Shown here piece by piece: positions 50,680-64,000 of a stretch of DNA of 64,000 nt (position 1 is its first letter; the number at the start of each line of letters is the position of its first letter). Source of the stretch: Candidatus Doolittlea endobia (GTDB lineage Bacteria > Pseudomonadota > Gammaproteobacteria > Enterobacterales > Enterobacteriaceae); contig NZ_LN999833.1 in NCBI RefSeq assembly GCF_900039485.1, positions 620,001 through 684,000 of the forward strand. The letters run 5' to 3'. Under the pieces are notes generated by a model. The model saw nothing but the letters and a program-made list of their open reading frames with translations. It searched no databases and was not told where the DNA came from. The position numbers and the translations under genes are program-made.

Positions 50680-51381
50680 CTAAGCATTGTCAAGGTAGTA
50701 ATGTTGAATAGGTTGCATATCATCGTTGAATTTATACACTAACGGCACGCCTGTCGGAATATTTAGTTCCAAAATTTCCCCTGCGCTCAGATTTTCCAAA
50801 ACTTTCACTATGGCGCGAATGGAATTACCGTGGGCAGCGATGATGATCCGCTCCCCGTTCCTCATGCGGGGAAGAATCCTTTCGTTCCAATAAGGCATCA
50901 TACGATCGATAGTCAACGCCAAGCTTTCTGTTGTCGGCAACTCTGCGGTGCTCAAGTTGGCATAATGGGGAGCATAACCAGGGAAACGCTTATCTTCACG
51001 GGTGAGCGCCGGCGGTCTAATATCAAAACTGCGACGCCACTTTTCTACTTGCTCGTCACCGTATTTTTCTGCAGTTTCAGCTTTATTTAGCCCTTGTAAT
51101 GCACCGTAATGACGCTCGTTCAAGCGCCAGGATTTTTCCACCGGGAGCCAGGCTTGATCTAGCTCGTCCAGAATGATCCAGAGAGTATGGATAGCGCGCT
51201 TTAATAGCGAAGTGTAAGCAAAATCAAAGAAATAACCATTCGTTTTCAGTATTTGGCCCGCTTGCTTCGCTTCAGTGCGCCCTTTATCAGATAGGTCTAT
51301 ATCCGTCCAGCCTGTAAAACGATTTTCATGGTTCCAGCGACTTTCGCCATGACGTATCAAAACCAGTGTAGTTATAGTCAT
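50680..51381 (-). CDS. gpmA: 2,3-bisphosphoglycerate-dependent phosphoglycerate mutase, C-terminal tail missing
   Basis: GpmA interconverts 3- and 2-phosphoglycerate in glycolysis. From the ATG at 51381 (AGGAGG seven bases upstream) it has 233 residues, against 250 in E. coli. The phosphohistidine motif [64 protein letters not shown] and the second histidine in AAHGNSIRA are intact. The protein stops right after HYYLDNA, so the flexible C-terminal tail over the active site is lost. It probably is still active; the tail length varies in the family. Confidence 0.94.
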   Translation of the reverse strand: MTITTLVLIRHGESRWNHENRFTGWTDIDLSDKGRTEAKQAGQILKTNGYFFDFAYTSLLKRAIHTLWIILDELDQAWLPVEKSWRLNERHYGALQGLNKAETAEKYGDEQVEKWRRSFDIRPPALTREDKRFPGYAPHYANLSTAELPTTESLALTIDRMMPYWNERILPRMRNGERIIIAAHGNSIRAIVKVLENLSAGEILELNIPTGVPLVYKFNDDMQPIQHYYLDNA

Positions 51382-52114
51382 TACATACCTCCTCAAATTC
51401 TTAAGAATTTCATGATAATTCTCTGCATTATATGGCTTACTTATATCAAGTGGCAACTAAGGAGTAGTTTCGACTTTAATGGATATTCTTATAAGATATA
51501 AGAATTAGAATTGGCGGTATCACAAAGAATAAAAAATTTATGAGTATTTAAAGTTTATTTTTAAAGCTGTTTGCTCTATATTTATTTTTTGTTTCAAACA
51601 AAAACTAGTACCTGTTTTAATTTGTGATAACAGTGCTAGGTCAATATCCTTGCGTTACCTGCTATTACAGGATGCAGGCTTGGCTCAAGGTCATCTCAAA
51701 CGTTCCGTCGCTCTTCACAGTTGCAGTGAATTGCTTGCCTGGGTAAGAAGACCGGCGGCTACTTTTCCTTGGTGCTCGTCGGTTCGGATAAAAACTGCAT
51801 TGAACATCTATTCCGACTGATACCGCTGACCTTCGGTATAAAGAACAGGGTAAATTACCACATACCCATTGTCTATTATGATAACTGTTAGATACAACTG
51901 GATATCCCTTTTATAAAGGCAGCGGTAAGCAAGCTAATAGCGACCAAGCAATAGTGTTTCACGTACTTGCGGCGCCGAAAGGGGTCATCCCATTTCACCC
52001 GTATTAAATTTAATCAGATTGCAGCATTCTCTATTCGCCTACAGCTTGCTGTCGTTAAGTAACATAAATAAATCGGACTAGCCTAGTTGTTTAAAGCTTT
52101 GCATAATGGAAAGA
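51382..52114. other. Gap between gpmA and rplQ
   Basis: About 730 bases between the gpmA start and the 3' end of rplQ. No gene is recognised; zntR, arfA and mscL, which follow rplQ in E. coli, cannot be traced. It contains repeat copy D (51597-51631). Bases 51660-51960 are less AT-rich and may be old coding sequence. Confidence 0.45.
51597..51631 (+). repeat. Dispersed repeat family, partial copy D
   Basis: Shares TTTAATTTGTGATAAC with TTTAACTCGTGATAAC of copy A (14 of 16) and a preceding A-rich block with CCTGT. More diverged than copies A to C. Confidence 0.4.
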
Positions 52115-52531
<417 letters not shown>

Positions 52532-52547
52532 TTAACCTGTGATCGGA

Positions 52548-53534
52548 TTATTCATCACTGATACTTGCCGGAGGCCAATTCTCAAGACGCATGCCCAAAG
52601 ATAGTCCACGGGCAGCCAGCACGTCTTTGATCTCAGTAAGAGATTTTTTACCAAGATTGGGTGTTTTCAACAACTCAACCTCAGTGCGCTGTACTAGATC
52701 ACCGATGTAGTGGATCGCCTCTGCCTTGAGACAGTTAGCAGAACGAACAGTCAATTCCAGATCGTCAACTGGGCTTAGTAGGATCGGATCGAATTCCGGC
52801 TTCTCTTCTTTCACTTCCGGCTGACGTACATCACGTAAATCAATAAAAGCTTCAAGTTGTTCAGCTAGAATGGTTGCTGCACGGCGGATCGCTTCTTCAG
52901 GATCAATGGTTCCATTGGTTTCCATTTCGATGATTAGCTTGTCTAGGTCTGTACGTTGCTCAACGCGCGCTGCTTCTACATTATAGACAATACGTTCTAC
53001 GGGGCTATAGCATGCGTCTAGTAGAAGACGGCCGATCGGGTGCTCATCTTCAGAATGAATTCGGGCAGAAGCTGGAACATAGCCACGCCCACGCTGAACT
53101 TTAATGCGCATACTGATAGTAGCATTTACATCGGTTAGATGACATAAGACATGCTTCGGTTTAATAATTTCAACACCCATATCGTGAGTGATGTCAGCTG
53201 CAGTTACAGGTCCGATACCGGATTTATTCAGGGTTAAGATAACGCTATCCTTACCCTTAATTTTCACCGCTAGCTCTTTCAAATTTAGTAGAACATCTAA
53301 AATATCTTCTTGTATACCTTCTTTAGTGCTGTACTCGTGCAGCACACCATCCATTTCAACCTCGGTCACCGCGTAACCCGGCATCGATGAAAGTAAAATA
53401 CGACGCAACGCGTTTCCTAAAGTGTGGCCAAAACCACGCTCTAAAGGCTCAAGGGTCACCTTAGCGTGCGTCACGCTAACTTGTTCGATATTTACTAGGC
53501 GCGGTTTTAAAAATTCTGTCACAGAACCCTGCAT
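52548..53534 (-). CDS. rpoA: RNA polymerase alpha subunit
   Basis: Alpha dimerises to start RNA polymerase assembly and its C-terminal domain binds UP elements and activators. It has 328 residues (E. coli 329). The N-terminal domain holds [21 protein letters not shown] and [15 protein letters not shown] linker ([10 protein letters not shown]) leads to the C-terminal domain with [20 protein letters not shown], where Arg of the 265 position in VRSANCLK is kept, and [19 protein letters not shown]. It is intact, 26 bases after rpsD. Confidence 0.98.
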   Translation of the reverse strand: MQGSVTEFLKPRLVNIEQVSVTHAKVTLEPLERGFGHTLGNALRRILLSSMPGYAVTEVEMDGVLHEYSTKEGIQEDILDVLLNLKELAVKIKGKDSVILTLNKSGIGPVTAADITHDMGVEIIKPKHVLCHLTDVNATISMRIKVQRGRGYVPASARIHSEDEHPIGRLLLDACYSPVERIVYNVEAARVEQRTDLDKLIIEMETNGTIDPEEAIRRAATILAEQLEAFIDLRDVRQPEVKEEKPEFDPILLSPVDDLELTVRSANCLKAEAIHYIGDLVQRTEVELLKTPNLGKKSLTEIKDVLAARGLSLGMRLENWPPASISDE

Positions 53535-53559
53535 TGTATCCTCTCTTTGCTACTCAGCT

Positions 53560-54180
53560 TTACTTGGAGTAAAGCTCGACGATCAGGTGTTCATTAATTT
53601 CAGCAGATAGATCGCTGCGTTCTGGAGTACGCTTGAACACTCCTTCCATCTTAGCAGTGTCAACGTTAAGCCAGATCGGCTTTTCACGCTGCTCAGCTAA
53701 TTCCAAAGAAGCACGAACACGAGATTGCTTTTTCGCTTTTTCACGGATGCTAACAACATCATTTGGAGCAACCTGGTAAGAAGCGACATTAACAACACGG
53801 CCGTTCACCATAATCGCCTTATGGCTGACCAACTGGCGCGATTCAGCACGGGTAGAACCAAAGCCCATGCGGTAAACAACGTTGTCGAGACGTCTTTCCA
53901 GTAACCGTAACAGATTTTCACCGGTATTGCCTGTCAGGCGCGCTGCTTCCTTATAATAATTGCGAAACTGACATTCTAAAACACCATAGATACGACGAAC
54001 TTTTTGTTTTTCGCGCAACTGTACGCCATAATCGGATAAACGCGATTTACGCGCACCGTGCTGACCGGGTGGTTGCGCAATCTTGCACTTGGAATCGATC
54101 TCACGAACACCAGATTTTAAGAAAAGGTCTGTGCCTTCACGACGGCTTAACTTAAGCTTAGGACCAAGATATTTTGTCAT
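53560..54180 (-). CDS. rpsD: 30S ribosomal protein S4
   Basis: S4 is a primary 16S rRNA binder and, in E. coli, the translational repressor of the alpha operon. From the ATG at 54180 it has 206 residues as in E. coli (four extra codons upstream rejected). Seen: [34 protein letters not shown], the S4 domain [20 protein letters not shown] and the end [20 protein letters not shown]. Intact. Confidence 0.97.
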   Translation of the reverse strand: MTKYLGPKLKLSRREGTDLFLKSGVREIDSKCKIAQPPGQHGARKSRLSDYGVQLREKQKVRRIYGVLECQFRNYYKEAARLTGNTGENLLRLLERRLDNVVYRMGFGSTRAESRQLVSHKAIMVNGRVVNVASYQVAPNDVVSIREKAKKQSRVRASLELAEQREKPIWLNVDTAKMEGVFKRTPERSDLSAEINEHLIVELYSK

Positions 54181-54209
54181 TTTTTTCTCCAACTAACCTT
54201 AAAGCGACT

Positions 54210-54602
<393 letters not shown>

Positions 54603-54616
54603 TTACTCACCCCCAA

Positions 54617-54973
54617 TTATTTTTTGGTCGGTTTACGCGGACCTTTACGGGTACGGGCATTAGTTTTGGTACGCTGACCGTGAACTGGAAGACCACGACG
54701 ATGACGCAAACCACGATAAGTACTCAGGTCTATCAGACGCTTGATATTTAGGGTGACTTCACGGCGTAGATCGCCTTCGACAACAAATTTGGAAACTGCT
54801 TCACGCAGCGTGTCAAGCTGCTCTTCAGATAACTCACTGATCTTGACATGTTCAGCAATGCCCGTAGCTACGCAGATATGCTGCGAGCGGGTTTTGCCAA
54901 TTCCGTATATTGACGTTAGGGCAATAACAGTATGTTTATGATCAGGAATGTTAATGCCTGCCATACGAGCCAC
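54617..54973 (-). CDS. rpsM: 30S ribosomal protein S13
   Basis: S13 sits at the head of the 30S subunit and contacts the P-site tRNA and the 50S bridge. It has 118 residues as in E. coli: [52 protein letters not shown] and the end [11 protein letters not shown]. It is the first gene of the alpha operon, about 140 bases after rpmJ. Intact. Confidence 0.97.
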   Translation of the reverse strand: MARMAGINIPDHKHTVIALTSIYGIGKTRSQHICVATGIAEHVKISELSEEQLDTLREAVSKFVVEGDLRREVTLNIKRLIDLSTYRGLRHRRGLPVHGQRTKTNARTRKGPRKPTKK

Positions 54974-55117
54974 TATGCACTCCTAAAATTTTTTAACGGC
55001 AACACTGTTCTAAAAAGTCCGTTCCAGGATACATAAACAATGTTGCGGCCACATATAAAAGATCAGCTGGCTAATCTAGCCATCTCAATCCAGGTTTGCA
55101 AGAAAAATGCCGAAATA

Positions 55118-55234
55118 TTATCCTTGGCGTTGTTTATGTTTAGGCTCAGCATTGCAAATCACACGAACAACACCTTTACGTTTAATAATTTTACAGTTAC
55201 GACATAATTTCTTGACGGAAGCACGAACCTTCAT
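55118..55234 (-). CDS. rpmJ: 50S ribosomal protein L36
   Basis: L36 is a very small zinc-ribbon protein of the 50S subunit. The 38-residue frame (too short for usual gene length cut-offs) reads [20 protein letters not shown], then [18 protein letters not shown]. The metal ligands CxxC, C and H (Cys11, Cys14, Cys27, His33) are all present, so this is the zinc-binding form. It lies between secY and rpsM as in E. coli, and its start is preceded by GGAG. Confidence 0.96.
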   Translation of the reverse strand: MKVRASVKKLCRNCKIIKRKGVVRVICNAEPKHKQRQG

Positions 55235-55266
55235 TTTTACTCTCCGTAATTTTCAAGCATACAGAA

Positions 55267-56598
55267 TTAGCGGTTATAGTTTTTCAGATTTGCTTTCTTT
55301 AACGCGGACTCGTATTGACTTGATATCATCAGGGTCTGTGCTTGAGCAATAAAATCCATAATAACCACAACGACGATCAATAAAGACGTGCCTCCAAAAT
55401 AGAAGGGAACGTTCATTGCATCACGCATAAACTCCGGGATTAGGCAAATGAAAGTAATGTACATGGATCCGACCAACGTCAGGCGGGTCATCACTTTATC
55501 AATGTACCGTGCCGTTTGCTCTCCCGGACGCATACCTGGTACAAATGCACCGGACTTTTTCAAGTTATCTGCTGTCTCACGCGGATTGAATACCAATGAC
55601 GTATAAAAGAAACAAAAGAATATAATTGCAGACGCATACAGTAATACATAAAGCGGTTGACCAGGTTGTAAATAAAGCGCAATCGCAGTCAGCCAGTCCA
55701 AACCAGCTCCTTCTCCGAACCAGGATGCGATCGTGGCCGGTAGCAGAATGATACTGGAAGCGAAAATTGCTGGGATCACTCCGGCAATATTCACTTTCAG
55801 CGGTAAATGCGTGCTCTGGGCCGCATAAATGCGGCGTCCTTGTTGACGCTTAGCGTAGTTAACAGTGATACGACGTTGACCCCGTTCAACGAACACCACG
55901 AAAAACGTTACTGCAAACACCAGAATTGTAACAAATAGCAACACGAGAAAGTGCATATCGCCTTGTCGAATTTGTTCAATAGTGTGGCCGATGGCGGGTG
56001 GTAGACCAGCCACGATACCCGCGAAGATAATGATAGAGATACCATTACCGATACCCCGTGCAGTAATTTGCTCGCCCAGCCACATCAGGAAAATTGTCCC
56101 GCAAACTAGGCTTACTATGGCAGTAAAATAAAACGCAAAACTCGGATTAATCACCAGACCTTGCATTCCAGGTATATTTTGTAAACCTGTAGCAATACCA
56201 ATTGATTGAAATATCGCCAATGCTAACGTGCCATAGCGCGTATATTGGCTAATTTTAAGTCTGCCAGCTTCACCTTCTTTTTTTATTTCGACCAGCGTTG
56301 GGTGAACCACCGTCAGCAGCTGAATGATGATCGACGCTGAAATATACGGCATGATCCCCAACGCGAAGATAGAAGCACGGCTGAGCGCACCACCAGAGAA
56401 CATATTAAACATTTCAATGATGGTGCTGTGCTGTTGCTCGAGTAATTTCGCAAGTACGGTTGTATCAATTCCAGGGATAGGAATAAAAGAGCCAATTCGG
56501 AAAACAATAAGTGCCTCAATAACAAAAAAAAGTCTGCGTTTCAATTCATCTAAACTGCCTTTGGCACTCAGAAAGCCTGATCCCAGTTCTTTAGCCAT
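55267..56598 (-). CDS. secY: Preprotein translocase subunit SecY
   Basis: SecY is the channel of the Sec translocon in the inner membrane. It has 443 residues, the E. coli length, with ten membrane segments. Seen: [59 protein letters not shown], the cytoplasmic loop [20 protein letters not shown] and [20 protein letters not shown]. It is intact, 7 bases after rplO. Its retention fits the many exported proteins kept here. Confidence 0.98.
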   Translation of the reverse strand: MAKELGSGFLSAKGSLDELKRRLFFVIEALIVFRIGSFIPIPGIDTTVLAKLLEQQHSTIIEMFNMFSGGALSRASIFALGIMPYISASIIIQLLTVVHPTLVEIKKEGEAGRLKISQYTRYGTLALAIFQSIGIATGLQNIPGMQGLVINPSFAFYFTAIVSLVCGTIFLMWLGEQITARGIGNGISIIIFAGIVAGLPPAIGHTIEQIRQGDMHFLVLLFVTILVFAVTFFVVFVERGQRRITVNYAKRQQGRRIYAAQSTHLPLKVNIAGVIPAIFASSIILLPATIASWFGEGAGLDWLTAIALYLQPGQPLYVLLYASAIIFFCFFYTSLVFNPRETADNLKKSGAFVPGMRPGEQTARYIDKVMTRLTLVGSMYITFICLIPEFMRDAMNVPFYFGGTSLLIVVVVIMDFIAQAQTLMISSQYESALKKANLKNYNR

Positions 56599-56605
56599 CT
56601 CCTAC

Positions 56606-57040
56606 TTATTCCTCAATTTTACCGCCAGCAGCTTCGATTGCAGCACGCGCGCCTTTGCTAACACGCAGATCGCATATGGTTAATGCACGTTTAACTTTTC
56701 CGGATAGCATAATTTTAGCGTATTCAGTCTGAATACCAACGATATTAGCAGCTTTCAACGTATTTAGATTCACCACATTGCCTTCTATGTGTACCAAATT
56801 GGACAAACGAATTTCCGCGGTGACAATGGATTTGCGTGACGTAAAGCCGAATTTCGGCAAACGCCGATACAGAGGCATCTGGCCGCCTTCAAACCCGCAA
56901 CGCACCGCACCACCAGAGCGAGATTTTTGCCCCTTGTGACCTCGACCGCAAGTTTTGCCTAAGCCAGAACCAATACCGCGGCCTGAACGCTTAGAGGCGC
57001 GTCTAGAGCCCGCAGCCGGAGATAAAGTATTTAAACGCAT
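56606..57040 (-). CDS. rplO: 50S ribosomal protein L15
   Basis: L15 is a late-assembling 50S protein with an extended basic N-terminal arm. It has 144 residues as in E. coli: [58 protein letters not shown] and the end [16 protein letters not shown]. Its ATG abuts the rpmD stop. Intact. Confidence 0.97.
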   Translation of the reverse strand: MRLNTLSPAAGSRRASKRSGRGIGSGLGKTCGRGHKGQKSRSGGAVRCGFEGGQMPLYRRLPKFGFTSRKSIVTAEIRLSNLVHIEGNVVNLNTLKAANIVGIQTEYAKIMLSGKVKRALTICDLRVSKGARAAIEAAGGKIEE

Positions 57041-57223
57041 CTATTGATCCTCAACTTTGACCATATAGGCGATCAAATTGATCATACCGCGGATAGCAGG
57101 TGTATCATTCCGCTTCACAGCGTGGCCAATATGGCGCAGCCCCAAACTAATCAGCGTTGCCTTATGCTTCGGTAGACAACCGATAGAACTACGAGTTTGA
57201 GTAATTTTGATAGTATGTATCAT
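57041..57223 (-). CDS. rpmD: 50S ribosomal protein L30
   Basis: L30 is a small 50S protein. It has 60 residues (E. coli 59): [40 protein letters not shown] and the end MVKVEDQ. Its codons end directly before the rplO start and begin 6 bases after rpsE. Intact. Confidence 0.95.
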   Translation of the reverse strand: MIHTIKITQTRSSIGCLPKHKATLISLGLRHIGHAVKRNDTPAIRGMINLIAYMVKVEDQ

Positions 57224-57229
57224 GGTTAA

Positions 57230-57730
57230 TTATCTAAGAATTTCTTCAACGAATTTACCACGTTTCGCGGCAACCATTTCAGGAGACTTCATATGGCCAA
57301 GCGCGTCGATAGTTGCACGCACCACGTTTATCGGATTAGTAGAACCATAGGCTTTCGCCAGTACGTTGTGAACTCCTGCGACTCCCAGAACAGCGCGCAT
57401 TGCACCACCGGCGATAATACCAGTACCTTTAGAAGCCGGCTGCATGTATACACGAGAGCCCGTGTGTACACCTTTTATCGGGTGCTGAAGGGTGCCGCTG
57501 TTCAGTGCGACACGCATCATGTTGCGACGAGCTTTTTCTATCGCTTTTTGGATTGCTGCCGGAACTTCACGTGCTTTCCCGTAGCCAAAGCCAAAGCGAC
57601 CATTACCGTCACCGACAACCGTCAGTGCGCTAAAGCTGAAAATACGGCCACCTTTTACGGTCTTAGATACGCGGTTTACCGCGATCAGCTTTTCTTGAAG
57701 CTCGCCAGATTGTTTTTCGGTATGTGTCAT
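57230..57730 (-). CDS. rpsE: 30S ribosomal protein S5
   Basis: S5 shapes the decoding region with S4 and S12 and belongs to the mRNA entry site. It has 166 residues (E. coli 167): [60 protein letters not shown] and [17 protein letters not shown]. Intact. Confidence 0.97.
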   Translation of the reverse strand: MTHTEKQSGELQEKLIAVNRVSKTVKGGRIFSFSALTVVGDGNGRFGFGYGKAREVPAAIQKAIEKARRNMMRVALNSGTLQHPIKGVHTGSRVYMQPASKGTGIIAGGAMRAVLGVAGVHNVLAKAYGSTNPINVVRATIDALGHMKSPEMVAAKRGKFVEEILR

Positions 57731-57744
57731 TTTACACCTCTGCC

Positions 57745-58098
57745 TTAAAACTGAAGGCCAGCTTTACGGGCAGCATCTGCCAGTGCCTGGACTCGACCAT
57801 GATATTGAAAACCGGAACGGTCAAAGGACACATTTTTGATCCCTTTTTTTAACGCCCGCTCGGCAATAGTTATACCTATTGCGGCGGCAGCATCCTTGTT
57901 GCCAGTACTCTTTAATTTCTCCGCAATAGCCTTTTCTACTGTAGAAGCAGCCACTAAGACCTCAGAACCGTTTGGTGCAATAACTTGTGCGTAAATATGA
58001 CGCGGAGTACGGTGTAATACTAGGCGGATAGCACCTAATGCCTGTAGCTTGCGACGTGTTCGAGTTGCTCGTCGGATACGAGCTGTTTTCTTATCCAT
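57745..58098 (-). CDS. rplR: 50S ribosomal protein L18
   Basis: L18 brings 5S rRNA into the 50S subunit with L5 and L25. It has 117 residues as in E. coli: [48 protein letters not shown] and the end [23 protein letters not shown]. Intact. Confidence 0.97.
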   Translation of the reverse strand: MDKKTARIRRATRTRRKLQALGAIRLVLHRTPRHIYAQVIAPNGSEVLVAASTVEKAIAEKLKSTGNKDAAAAIGITIAERALKKGIKNVSFDRSGFQYHGRVQALADAARKAGLQF

Positions 58099-58106
58099 AG
58101 TGTTCC

Positions 58107-58640
58107 TTACTTCTTCTTAGCCTCTTTGGTACGCACGATTTCGTCGGCGTAAGGAACACCCTTACCTTTATAAGACTCCGGACGACGATAGGCACGTAGA
58201 CTTGCCGCAACCTGGCCAATAACTTGCTTATCAGCGCCTTTCAATACGATTTCAATTTGGCTCGGGCATTCTGCGATAACACCTTCCGGCAGTCGATGAT
58301 CAATAAGGTGAGAAAAGCCCAAAGATAAATTTATCATATTCCCTTTCACTTCCGCACGGTAACCTATACCTACTAACTGTAATTTTTTGACGAAGCCGTC
58401 GGTTACACCAATTACCATACTGTTCAGTAGCGCGCGTGTAGTTCCTGCAAGTGCCCAACCGTTAGCATACCCTTTTCGAGGAGAAACAGTCAGCTGATTA
58501 TCAGTATGTTGAACATTAACAGCTGTGTGAATAGTACGACTTAGCTCACCATTTTTACCCTTAAGAGAAATAATCTGACTGTTCAGTTTTACCTCTACAC
58601 CGAAAGGTATGACAACAGGTATTTTAGCAACACGAGACAT
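58107..58640 (-). CDS. rplF: 50S ribosomal protein L6
   Basis: L6 lies near the factor-binding site of the 50S subunit. It has 177 residues as in E. coli: [59 protein letters not shown] and the end [20 protein letters not shown]. Intact. Confidence 0.97.
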   Translation of the reverse strand: MSRVAKIPVVIPFGVEVKLNSQIISLKGKNGELSRTIHTAVNVQHTDNQLTVSPRKGYANGWALAGTTRALLNSMVIGVTDGFVKKLQLVGIGYRAEVKGNMINLSLGFSHLIDHRLPEGVIAECPSQIEIVLKGADKQVIGQVAASLRAYRRPESYKGKGVPYADEIVRTKEAKKK

Positions 58641-58653
58641 TCTTACCTCACAA

Positions 58654-59046
58654 TTACGCTACGTAGCAGATAATCTCGCCACCCAGCCCACCTTGGCGAG
58701 CTGTACGATCAGCCATAATACCTTTAGATGTAGAAATTATCGCTATACCCATACCTGCCATAACTTTCGGTAACGCATCTTTTTTCTTATAAATACGCAA
58801 GCCTGGGCGGCTAATACGTTGAATGATTTCTATTACCGGTTTGCCTTTAAAGTACTTTAGCACCACCTCTAATATCGGCTTGATATCGTCTGAAATTTTA
58901 TAATCTTTAATAAAGCCTTCTTCTTTCAGTAAGTTAGCAATAGCCATTTTAAGCTTAGAAGAAGGCATGAAGACCGCGGTTTTATTCGCAGTCTGACCGT
59001 TTCGAATACGTGTCAGCATATCTGCAATAGGATCTTGCATGCTCAT
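58654..59046 (-). CDS. rpsH: 30S ribosomal protein S8
   Basis: S8 is a primary 16S rRNA binder and, in E. coli, the translational repressor of the spc operon. It has 130 residues as in E. coli: [40 protein letters not shown] and the end [20 protein letters not shown]. Intact. Confidence 0.97.
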   Translation of the reverse strand: MSMQDPIADMLTRIRNGQTANKTAVFMPSSKLKMAIANLLKEEGFIKDYKISDDIKPILEVVLKYFKGKPVIEIIQRISRPGLRIYKKKDALPKVMAGMGIAIISTSKGIMADRTARQGGLGGEIICYVA

Positions 59047-59080
59047 CTGTCTTTACTCCCGTGATTCGATTCATAACAAT

Positions 59081-59386
59081 TTACCAGCTAGCTTTTCTCA
59101 AACCCGGGATTTCACCGCGCATAGCGGCTTCACGGACTTTGATACGGCTTAAGCCGAATTTTCGCAAGAAAGCGTGCGGACGACCTGTTTGGCGGCAGCG
59201 GTTTCGCTGACGAGACGGGCTGGAATCACGCGGCAGAGTCTGCAGCTTGAGCACCGCATCCCAACGGTCTTCATCGGAAGAATTCACATCGGAAATTATA
59301 GTTTTAAGCTCGATGCGTTTGGTGAATAATTTATTAGTTAATTTCACACGTTTTACTTCGCGCGCTTTCATTGATTGTTTAGCCAT
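59081..59386 (-). CDS. rpsN: 30S ribosomal protein S14
   Basis: S14 is in the 30S head. It has 101 residues as in E. coli, the long zinc-independent form: [60 protein letters not shown] and the end [11 protein letters not shown]. Intact. Confidence 0.97.
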   Translation of the reverse strand: MAKQSMKAREVKRVKLTNKLFTKRIELKTIISDVNSSDEDRWDAVLKLQTLPRDSSPSRQRNRCRQTGRPHAFLRKFGLSRIKVREAAMRGEIPGLRKASW

Positions 59387-59399
59387 TAGTCACCCTACC

Positions 59400-59939
59400 T
59401 TATTTTCGGATTGGGAAATTAAAAGCGGTCAACAGCGCACAGCCTTCATCATCGGATTTCGCAGTGGTAGTAATGGTAATATCCATGCCACGAAGGCGAT
59501 CAATTTTGTCGTAGTTAATTTCCGGGAAGATGCTTTGTTCATGTACGCCCATGCTGTAGTTGCCATTGCCGTCAAATGATTTAACGGATAAACCACGGAA
59601 ATCACGGATACGTGGTACAGCAATGGAAATCAGGCGCTCAAAGAATTCCCACATACGTTCGCCACGCAGGGTTACTTTACAACCGATCGAATAGTCTCGA
59701 CGGATTTTGAAGCTAGCAACAGATTTACGTGCTTTTGTGATAAGCGGCTTTTGACCTGAAATCACGGACAAATCAGCTGAAGCGTTATCCAACAGCTTTT
59801 TGTCGGAAATGGCCTTACCGACACCCATATTCAGGGTGATCTTCTCAACCCGAGGGACTTGCATGACAGAGCTATAACCAAACTGTTTCATCAGTTGAAA
59901 AACTACTTTGTTTTTGTAGTAATCATGCAGTTTCGCCAT
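59400..59939 (-). CDS. rplE: 50S ribosomal protein L5
   Basis: L5 binds 5S rRNA and contacts the P-site tRNA. It has 179 residues as in E. coli: [59 protein letters not shown] and [20 protein letters not shown]. Intact. Confidence 0.97.
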   Translation of the reverse strand: MAKLHDYYKNKVVFQLMKQFGYSSVMQVPRVEKITLNMGVGKAISDKKLLDNASADLSVISGQKPLITKARKSVASFKIRRDYSIGCKVTLRGERMWEFFERLISIAVPRIRDFRGLSVKSFDGNGNYSMGVHEQSIFPEINYDKIDRLRGMDITITTTAKSDDEGCALLTAFNFPIRK

Positions 59940-59953
59940 CGTACTACTCCAAA

Positions 59954-60268
59954 TTACTTAATAATTTCGCCGTTAGATTTGAAGAAACGTACCTTTTTGC
60001 CGTCTTCAATTTTAAAGCCAACACGGTCAGCTTTACTGGTCGCTGTATTAAAAATTGCAATGTTGGAAAGAGAGATGGCTGCTTCTTTTTCGAAGATACC
60101 ACACTGTTGCTTCATAGCCGGTACTGATTTTTGATGTTTCTTGACCAGATTAATCCCTTCAACAATAACCCTGTCTGAAGACAGGACAAGTTTTACTTTA
60201 CCTCGCTTCCCTTTATCTTTTCCGGTCCGCACGATGACTTCGTCATCACGACGGATTTTCGCTGCCAT
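59954..60268 (-). CDS. rplX: 50S ribosomal protein L24
   Basis: L24 initiates 50S assembly and lies near the exit tunnel. It has 104 residues as in E. coli: [40 protein letters not shown] and the end [15 protein letters not shown]. Intact. Confidence 0.97.
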   Translation of the reverse strand: MAAKIRRDDEVIVRTGKDKGKRGKVKLVLSSDRVIVEGINLVKKHQKSVPAMKQQCGIFEKEAAISLSNIAIFNTATSKADRVGFKIEDGKKVRFFKSNGEIIK

Positions 60269-60287
60269 GACTTGCTCCTTATGCTCC

Positions 60288-60677
<390 letters not shown>

Positions 60678-60721
60678 TCAACTACTTCTTCTTCAAGAAG
60701 AACCATAATACAGCATTCGGC

Positions 60722-60751
60722 ATTGTAACACCGCTCCTGGCGTATGGGTAG
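60722..60751 (-). promoter_or_regulatory. Probable spc operon promoter
   Basis: In the 132-base gap between rpsQ and rplN, the minus strand reads CTACCC (60746-60751), an 18-base spacer, then TACAAT (60722-60727), within TTCTACCCATA and GGAGCGGTGTTACAATGCC. This closely resembles the E. coli spc promoter region as I remember it, which has GCGGTGTTATAATGCC. The start would lie about 55 bases before rplN. Confidence 0.5.
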
Positions 60752-60791
60752 AAAAATTAAATGGATCAATATTTAAAGCGCAATTACTGTT

Positions 60792-61046
60792 TTACAGGAT
60801 CGCTTTTTCTACAACACGAACCAGTGTCCAAGACTTAGTTTTGGAAATCGGACGACATTCGCTGATTTCAACGATATCGCCAATATTACTATCATTATTC
60901 TCGTCATGTACGTGGAGTGTAGTTGTTCGTTTAATAAACTTGCCGTAGATTGGGTGTTTCACAAAGCGTTCAATGGCGACAACAATAGATTTCTCCATTT
61001 TATCGCTGACTACACGCCCTTGTAGGGCACGGATTTTATCATTCAT
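60792..61046 (-). CDS. rpsQ: 30S ribosomal protein S17
   Basis: S17 is a primary 16S rRNA binder. It has 84 residues as in E. coli: [40 protein letters not shown] and [20 protein letters not shown]. Its start overlaps the rpmC stop by eight bases. Last gene of the S10 operon. Intact. Confidence 0.97.
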   Translation of the reverse strand: MNDKIRALQGRVVSDKMEKSIVVAIERFVKHPIYGKFIKRTTTLHVHDENNDSNIGDIVEISECRPISKTKSWTLVRVVEKAIL

Positions 61047-61235
61047 TATACACCGCCTTCTCAGCCAATAACGTCTTTACACGCGCAATATCGCATCGTA
61101 CCTTCTTTAATAAGTGGGTCTGCTGCAGTTGGCCATTGGCTGCCTGTATACGTAAGTTGAATTGTTCGCGCAACAGATCCAAAAGTGCCGTGTTCAATTC
61201 TTTAGCGTTTTTTTCACGCAGCTTATTTGCTTGCA

Positions 61236-61236
<1 letters not shown>
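61039..61236 (-). CDS. rpmC: 50S ribosomal protein L29
   Basis: L29 lies at the tunnel exit beside L23 and helps dock targeting factors. It has 65 residues (E. coli 63): [40 protein letters not shown] and [15 protein letters not shown]. It overlaps rplP by one base and rpsQ by eight. Intact. Confidence 0.96.
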
Positions 61237-62707
<1,471 letters not shown>

Positions 62708-62721
62708 CTCTTCCTCCTACT

Positions 62722-63003
<282 letters not shown>

Positions 63004-63016
63004 TTATCCTCTAATA

Positions 63017-63856
<840 letters not shown>

Positions 63857-64000
63857 CTACTCTTTTCCGCCGATGAAGTCCAAGTTTTGGCCTTTTGTCA
63901 GTGTGACGTAAGCTTTTTTCCAATCGTTACGACGTCCGATACACTGTCTGTGACGTTTGGTTTTTCCTTTTATGACTAGGGTGCGCACGTTATTGACTTC
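63857..64000 (-). CDS. rplW: 50S ribosomal protein L23, 5' part off the window
   Basis: L23 is the tunnel-exit docking site for trigger factor and SRP. Only the last 47 residues are in the window: [40 protein letters not shown] and IGGKE, ending at the TAG 63857-63859. This matches the C-terminus of E. coli L23. It is upstream of rplB as in the S10 operon. The visible part is intact. Confidence 0.95.
   Translation of the reverse strand, partial: EVNNVRTLVIKGKTKRHRQCIGRRNDWKKAYVTLTKGQNLDFIGGKE

Overview
The window comes from a gammaproteobacterium of the Enterobacterales, best read as a host-restricted (insect-type) endosymbiont of Sodalis-like ancestry in the middle of genome erosion. The intact proteins (Mfd, Der, ParE, MnmG, Pgi, the ribosomal proteins) track Escherichia coli proteins almost residue for residue and mostly at the same length. 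Around them lie long gene-free stretches, many recognisable pseudogenes carrying stops, frameshifts and internal deletions, and no insertion sequence, prophage, CRISPR array, tRNA or rRNA that I can see. The taxonomic placement is inference from these traits; no 16S gene is in the window.

Layout. 0-9.3 kb: 3' part of lipA, ribE, lolE/lolD/lolC (minus strand), mfd and orn. 9.3-13.1 kb: a crr remnant, dolP and rsmI, with the genes normally between the last two missing. 13.2-13.6 kb: rnpB with a clean sigma-70 promoter. 14.0-20.2 kb: the whole F1Fo ATP synthase operon in its normal order (atpI-B-E-F-H-A-G-D-C), with every gene broken. 20.6-20.9 kb: a collapsed purM-purN remnant. 21.6-27.5 kb: yoaE, parE, der. 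27.5-29.9 kb: a long eroded gap. 29.9-35 kb: hemG, fbaA, pgk, hspQ. 35.7-39.5 kb: sucD and dusB remnants, fis, mnmG, rsmG remnant. 39.6-43.9 kb: pgi, uvrC remnant, pgsA and an Hsp20 gene with a sigma-32-type promoter. 44.7-48 kb: rpiA pseudogene, then a zinc-type ABC transporter operon with a Zur-like operator and a previously unlisted 46-codon membrane peptide gene. 49-51.4 kb: yciC, yciB, gpmA. 52.1-64 kb: the alpha, spc and part of the S10 ribosomal operons, complete, collinear with E. coli and undamaged.

How the genes work together. What survives is information processing (ribosome, rpoA, secY, parE, der, mnmG, fis, rnpB, orn, rsmI), envelope biogenesis (LolCDE, DolP, PgsA, YciB), heat-shock chaperoning, and glycolysis (pgi, fbaA, pgk, gpmA). 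What is being lost is oxidative energy conservation and peripheral metabolism: ATP synthase, succinyl-CoA synthetase (sucD), PTS EIIA (crr), ribose-5-phosphate isomerase (rpiA), purine synthesis (purMN), excision repair (uvrC) and tRNA/rRNA modification (dusB, rsmG). If no second copies exist, the cell would make ATP by substrate-level phosphorylation or obtain it from its host.

The observations I rate highest are the complete ATP synthase operon decay, the Zur-box/small-membrane-peptide/ABC transporter unit, an A9 tract in mnmG where one extra base restores the family C-terminus, retention of mfd beside a dead uvrC, and a family of short dispersed repeats in the gene-free DNA.
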